Source of the DNA: Pigoraptor chileana
Lineage: Eukaryota; Opisthokonta; Filasterea
DNA: 25,380 bases
Assembly (NCBI GenBank): GCA_943704495.1
Contig: CALSCR010000118.1
Location: 1 to 25,380, forward strand
Reading direction: 5' to 3'
In this document: piece by piece, positions 20,634-25,380 of the stretch
Layout of the letters: every line of letters begins with the position of its first letter
How positions within the stretch are numbered: the stretch's first letter is position 1
Translations under genes and position numbers: made by a program
Notes under the pieces: model-generated
Told to the model about the DNA's origin: nothing
Seen by the model: only the letters and a program-made list of their open reading frames with translations
Database searches by the model: none

Positions 20634-22447
20634 TCAAAACAAATTGAGCTCCTTCTTCCGCTTGACTTGTTTCCACGCGGGCATTTCTGCAAATTCACTC
20701 TTTGTGCACTCAAACAGCCTCACAAATTCGTCGTCGTGGAGATAGATCTGCGATGTGTGTGCGTGTGTGTGTGTGTGTGTGTAAAAGAAACACAAAGTGA
20801 GCAACACTACTCCAATACAGACACGCACGCACACAGATTAAACACTTGATTAGTCACGCATAGACTACAACCGACGCACCTCCAGGAATGCCGTCACAAC
20901 GTCGTCAGGCCGTTCAACGAGCTCGTCATACGAGTAGAGCCGCGTGGGGACTGGCATCTCTGTAGCCTCCATCACAATGACGTTTGCGGAGGGAGAGACG
21001 GGGATTGTCTTTCCTTTGAAAGCGGGCAATGTGCGCTTTGGTGGGCGCCGTGCAGCTGACGATGACGCAGATGACGCAGAGGCAGACTCACGGCGGGAGG
21101 CTCCGTTGCCAACAGCAACAGCAGACGGAATCGACTCCCTCCGCGCGGGGCTGCCATCCGGGGCGACTGATGGCGTCTGTGTCTGCGTTTGTGCCTGGGA
21201 GTGTGCAGCGGCTGTGGGCACATTAGCGGACACCGACGTCGTGCTTGAGCTTCTCCGGGCGGCACTACTGCCAGACGCACGCCTCGAAGACGACAAACTC
21301 GATCCACTTCCACTGTCACGGCGGGCAACACCGGCGTCCATGGACGGCTTCACACCCCCCGATGACACGGATGGAGCGCGCGGGCGGTCACCTCCCACAC
21401 CATTGTCCGCGGCCTTCATGGCAGCATCTCTTGTCTGGGCGCCATCTGATGTCTTGCGTGCGAGTCGCTCCGCCTCAATCTTCTGACCCATGCGCATGCT
21501 GCGGTTCCGCTTGATGCGGCCGCCGTCCTCATCTTCACCGCCCTCGTCCCCTGTCCGCGGACTCGCCGGCGGGGCGTAGCCGGGTGACGTGGCACTGCTA
21601 ATGCCGTCACTATTCTTCCGCACGGCAGTCAGTGGAAGAACCGGGGTGTCGGTTGCTGCATGCGCCTCTTGCGCACCCGATGCAGGCGGCGGCGGCGGCG
21701 TCACGTGCCCAATCGACGCATGTGTGGTGTGCTGCGTATGCTGCGGCGCGTGTTGTGTATTTGCGGTGTCCGCTGCCAACGCCGGCAAAGTGGCGTCCTT
21801 CTGCCGGTTTGTCTCCACTTTCGCAAGCTTTTCTGCCTCAATCTGTCGCGAGAGACGGTTTTTCCGCTGCTTGTCTCGGTCCATCGACTGCGAGCGCACA
21901 CGCATCCCGGACGGCTCTTCTGACATCACCGAAAGAGTTGATCTTGATGCGAGATCGCGCGCCGTATTCAAATCAAATTGCAGAATGGCGCGTATGCGTG
22001 CGGACTCTTGCAGCTCCTAGAGGTACATATTACAGTAGGAGAGGGAGACACGTGACACTCAAGTCAGCTCATAGACTCCCACAATTCGGCAGCGGAAAGA
22101 GAGAAAGAAAGACAGAGAAAACGTTGTTGTCGATGATTTGTTCGTGAGTTGAGATGAGTATGGTAAGGGTAGTGTGCATAGTGTGCATAGCTGTTGTTGA
22201 GAGACATCCACGCAAAAATTGCTGTGGGTGCGTGGGAACCCACCTTTCGTAGCACACTTAGCTCAGTCTCGCGCTGCGCGCGCTCCAAAGTCAGCTGCCG
22301 CTCCAGTTCCCCTATCCTCGCCCGCAACTCCTCCCTTTCGGCCGCCCATAACTGCGCGTTGTCGATCGGAGCAGCCTGTCTCGGTGCAAGAGCCGCATGG
22401 TGAGTGGCACGGATGGTTTGGTGTCTTTGGGTAGTTGTTTCAGAGTG

Positions 22448-22526
<79 letters not shown>

Positions 22527-25287
22527 ATGGCATCTGAAGTTTGACGCATTTGCAGGGGACTAAAGTCACAGCCTCCACGCACAAAACACACCGTCGATTG
22601 CTCTGCCGTCAGTTGCTCAGACTCCACGCCTTTCGCAGTGACCTTCTTGGATGCTAAAAATAGCAGAATGAATGGCAACAAAACGTGCATCAGATTCCAA
22701 ATTCAGTCACGGAAAACACCTCGCTTGCCAAAAGGGGCGATGGGTGGTGGCGTGGAGTTTTCATGTGCTCCGCAAGTACATAGGTCTTTGTAACATAGGA
22801 TAATCCCGACATACAGCCTATACATAAATCTCAACAGTTGCTATTCTCTGAGCCTGCAACACGTTCAGTAAAGGGCAAGACGCCTAAAACAACACCGACT
22901 GAGTTCATCTCTCTCCCAGCAAAAAAAAACATGCGCGCACACACACGCGTATAGTAAACCACACAGGCCACAACTCACATTCACTCTTTTTCAAAAATGT
23001 CGACGGCACCAGTCCCTCCGATCCGTTCTGTAGATTTCGAGGATTGTGTGCAATATAATCTCACAATTAGACTGGCGATTGGTTAAGTTTGCAACAGATA
23101 ATAAATATCAGACGGCACACACACACAACAGATGTATCATCCAGGCACAAAAAAGAGAATTCACACTCACACAATCGAGGAGGACAAAACACATCAAATT
23201 GAAGCAAATGCACACCCACACATATAGGATTTGAAGTCAGTGTCTCAGGGGATTCCCACAGACCACCCAAAGGAACAGACTCAGCAAACAAACAACAAAC
23301 AAACAAACAACCTTGAAAAGAAGTGACAACAACAAGTTCGGGCAAGACAGCAAAGGCACGCACCAGCGACGCCGACCACCATCCATCGCGGCCCATGCCG
23401 AGCACAACAAGGCTCTGTCCCGCGGAGAACGAGAGCTCGCCAGCCTCCGCCGCATCGTAGTCGTCGAGCGCATCGGCGACAAAACAGCACTCCTCCATTT
23501 CAATGTCCTCGTCAACGTGCGGCACGGTGTCAGGCGATGCATCCACGTCACCCCTCTCTCCCCTTTCGTGCGATGCATCCACGTGACCGCTGTCTGCCCC
23601 TTCGGCCGGCGGAGGCGTCACAATCGTCGTCACAACAGCCAACACGGCAGTGGACAACGCATCGGCACGTGACTCTGACGTCACCTGGCTGTCTTCGTCA
23701 ACTGCGCCAGTGCCGTCATTCGCGGCGGAGGGAGAATCCCCAGCTACAGCATCGGTCGCCTGCACTTGTTCGGTCGCCTGGGGCTGGGCAAGCACCCCAC
23801 GGGCAAGCACCCCACCTGCGTCATCCGCGTCGGCGTCATCAGCGTCATCTGCGTCATCTGCGTCGTCGGCGTCAGTCTCATCCAATGTTCCGTCCAACAA
23901 TGCGTCCGCATCAGAGGCATCCTCCGCAGTTTCAAAGGTGTCCGCCGTATCGGCAGTCTCAGCCGCACTCTCTTCGTCCACAGTGGAATGCACCCGATCG
24001 GCCCGATCGATAGCGAGAGCTTCCTCGCCCTCGCTGCCGGATGACTCCTCGGCGTCATCCACGTCACCCACATCACCATCCTCACCATTCGCTGCGTCAC
24101 CGCTGTCCGCACGGCCTGTTGATTCATCGCTGTCTTCCGGCGGTCCTTGCTCGCCCCCCTTCGCGTCCACAACTTCAGCATATTTTTCAACGATGGGATG
24201 AGCGGTGGGTGTGTCGTCCGCGGCAGTCTCGCTGGCTGCTCCAGTGGACGGCGTGTTTTCCGTAGAACTCGCATCAGCCACGTACGATGTCGCCTCGGCA
24301 ACTGCACTGTCTGTGGGCCCCTCGGTCACTTCAGTCAATGGCTTTTCTTGCGTCACTTCCGTCAATTGCTTCTCTTGCGTCACTTCCACCACTTCCGTCA
24401 CTTCCGTCGATTGCTTCTCTTGCGTCACTTCCACCACTTCCGTTATTTCCGTCAATGGCTTTCCTTGCGTCACTTCAGCCACTTCGGTCACTTCCGTCGA
24501 TTGCGTCTCTTGCGTCACTTCCAACACTTCCGTCACTTCAGCTGCAGAGACGGCGATCTCAGCGGCGACGGTCACGTGGGTTGCGGACGGTGACTCAGCC
24601 GTCGTATCTTCAGCCTTGGTCGCGGGCGATGTCTCTGTCGTCTTGCCTTCCTTGCCTGAAATGGGCAACGGCAAATCCATCAGTTCACAGTGGGAACAGT
24701 GGGAACATTCTCCACACACACAAACACACACACACAATGTACACAGACGCATACACCACAACCACCCCAACTATGCACAAAAACGCACCTGCAGCAGCAT
24801 TCACATATCCAAAAGTGACGCCGAGTGCTCGCAGCCGCTCGTCCAAAGCAGCGAGAGCTCGCAATTTGATTTTCAGTTCCGCCTCGATGCCAATCATCTT
24901 TGCATGGACAACATCGCGTTGTCTACCGGCCGTCGGAGTGCCTGCAAGGGTACAACAGACATTGCATTGTGCGCATTGGATGGTGCTATTGAGTAGACGC
25001 TGGCTTTGAGACATCATACATAGAAACACACACTCTCTCTCACACACACACATTCACACAAACAAACACACACAAACAGCAGATGCACACACCTGGCGCC
25101 GAGCCTGCGGTCTTCTGATCCAGCTGCGCAGCCCGCGGGGACTCCGGCTGCTTGTCGGCCCCGGATGCAGACTGGTCGAGGTGGACTAGGCGCTTGCGGT
25201 CGGCGTCGCTCACGGCAACAGCGGTGCGCTTTCCCTTAGATATTTCATCCAACAAAATCCGCTTCTTCATTATGCTCGACAGTGCCT
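20634..25287 (-). CDS. SH3 and villin-headpiece cytoskeletal protein, at least eight exons (5' end probably outside window)
   Basis: Minus-strand exons: 25287 (or ATG 25270)-25093, 24941-24789, 24655-23364, 23027-22979, 22653-22592, 22375-22244, 22016-20880, 20747-20634. All joins are GT-AG and in phase; from ATG 25270 the product is 1038 aa. Order: WH2-like RILLDEISKGKR; helical segment about 70-105; a long acidic region with 15-residue TEVTEVxEVTQ repeats and a DADDADD run; SH3 domain about 500-557 (ALDDYDA, ELSF, DGWW, GLVPSTFL); helices about 558-650, including a Glu/Arg coiled coil at 579-622; Ser/Arg linker with repeated RRxS; C-terminal villin headpiece about 978-1038 (YSYDELVERP, YLHDDEFVRLFECTKSEF, PAWKQVKRKKELNLF). 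Headpieces bind F-actin and SH3 domains bind Pro-rich ligands, so an actin-linked adaptor is likely. A CAG acceptor at 25290-25288 suggests more exons beyond the window. Domain calls are sure; I know no family with this order. Confidence 0.9.
20759..20782. repeat. (TG)n microsatellite in last intron of the SH3/headpiece gene
   Basis: It reads as (CA)n in the transcript, ending about 10 nt before the acceptor of the headpiece exon. Confidence 0.85.
22451..22525. repeat. Long (TG)n microsatellite in an SH3/headpiece gene intron
   Basis: About 37 uninterrupted TG units on the + strand, the longest dinucleotide tract in the window. In the transcript it is (CA)n within the 3' half of the intron 22376-22591. 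Confidence 0.95.
24317..24541 (-). repeat. 45-bp coding tandem repeat (15-residue units)
   Basis: Inside the acidic exon of the SH3/headpiece gene, four full units of TEVTEVxEVTQxxxx are followed by a shortened nine-residue unit and a partial one. Variable positions include L/A/V at residue 7 and TQS/KPL/KQS/KQL at the unit ends. Confidence 0.85.
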
Positions 25288-25363
25288 CTGTTTGTTGTGC
25301 GCATGGGTCGGTGTAGGGATGTGCAAGGGTGTGCATGTGTGTGTCCACGTGTATTGGGGGAGA

Positions 25364-25380
25364 GGGGGGGGGGGGGGGGG
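25364..25380. repeat. Poly(G) run at the window edge
   Basis: Seventeen consecutive G close the window, after GGGGGAGA. This may be a genuine homopolymer in the upstream intron of the SH3/headpiece gene, or a sequencing or assembly artefact at a contig end. Confidence 0.6.

Noticed and set aside
23650-24996. Long + strand frames rich in Ser, Val and Ala.
   Set aside because: They are antisense to the acidic-repeat exon of the SH3/headpiece gene; repetitive codons keep both strands open.

Overview
This is an intron-rich nuclear eukaryotic segment with long microsatellite-laden introns, GT-AG splice sites and about 50% GC. It carries five multi-exon genes, one single-exon gene and possibly the tail of another. 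The gene set (mitochondrial CGFS glutaredoxin, PARP2-type polymerase, SH3 plus villin-headpiece protein, kinesin-light-chain-type TPR protein, polyQ zinc-finger protein) suits a unicellular relative of animals and fungi such as an ichthyosporean. That placement is inference; nothing in the window fixes the species. I saw no rRNA, tRNA, CRISPR array, transposase or reverse transcriptase.

Layout. 1-69: possible C-terminal tail of an upstream + gene, with AATAAA at 207. 666-2336 (+): five-exon mitochondrial monothiol glutaredoxin. 2337-6027: a 3.7 kb gene-free stretch made of a GC-rich mosaic, an AT-rich island and the leader of the next gene. 6028-8754 (+): two-exon, 839-aa protein with two C2HC zinc fingers and three polyQ tracts. 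8755-9711: convergent 3' ends. 9712-11628 (-): three-exon WD40-like protein. 12243-17711 (-): fifteen-exon PARP2-type ADP-ribosyltransferase, 694 aa, reading in phase across all fourteen introns with the H-Y-E triad intact. 17712-19079: gene-free. 19080-19712 (-): single-exon TPR protein with a cysteine-rich hydrophobic tail. 19713-20633: gene-free. 20634-25287 (-): at least eight exons encoding a WH2-like motif, coiled coil, acidic repeat region, SH3 domain, second coiled coil, Ser/Arg-rich linker and C-terminal villin headpiece; it probably continues beyond the right edge.

The genes do not form an evident pathway. Two act on mitochondrial Fe-S metabolism (glutaredoxin) and DNA-damage signalling (PARP), and one is a probable actin-cytoskeleton adaptor. 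All exon joins were worked out by eye from splice signals, reading phase and family similarity.

Most worth a second look: the SH3 + villin-headpiece architecture; a 78-bp tandem duplication that copies a PARP splice acceptor; the placement of TG repeats near 5' splice sites and CA repeats near 3' splice sites; and an excess of the octamer TCACGTGA.
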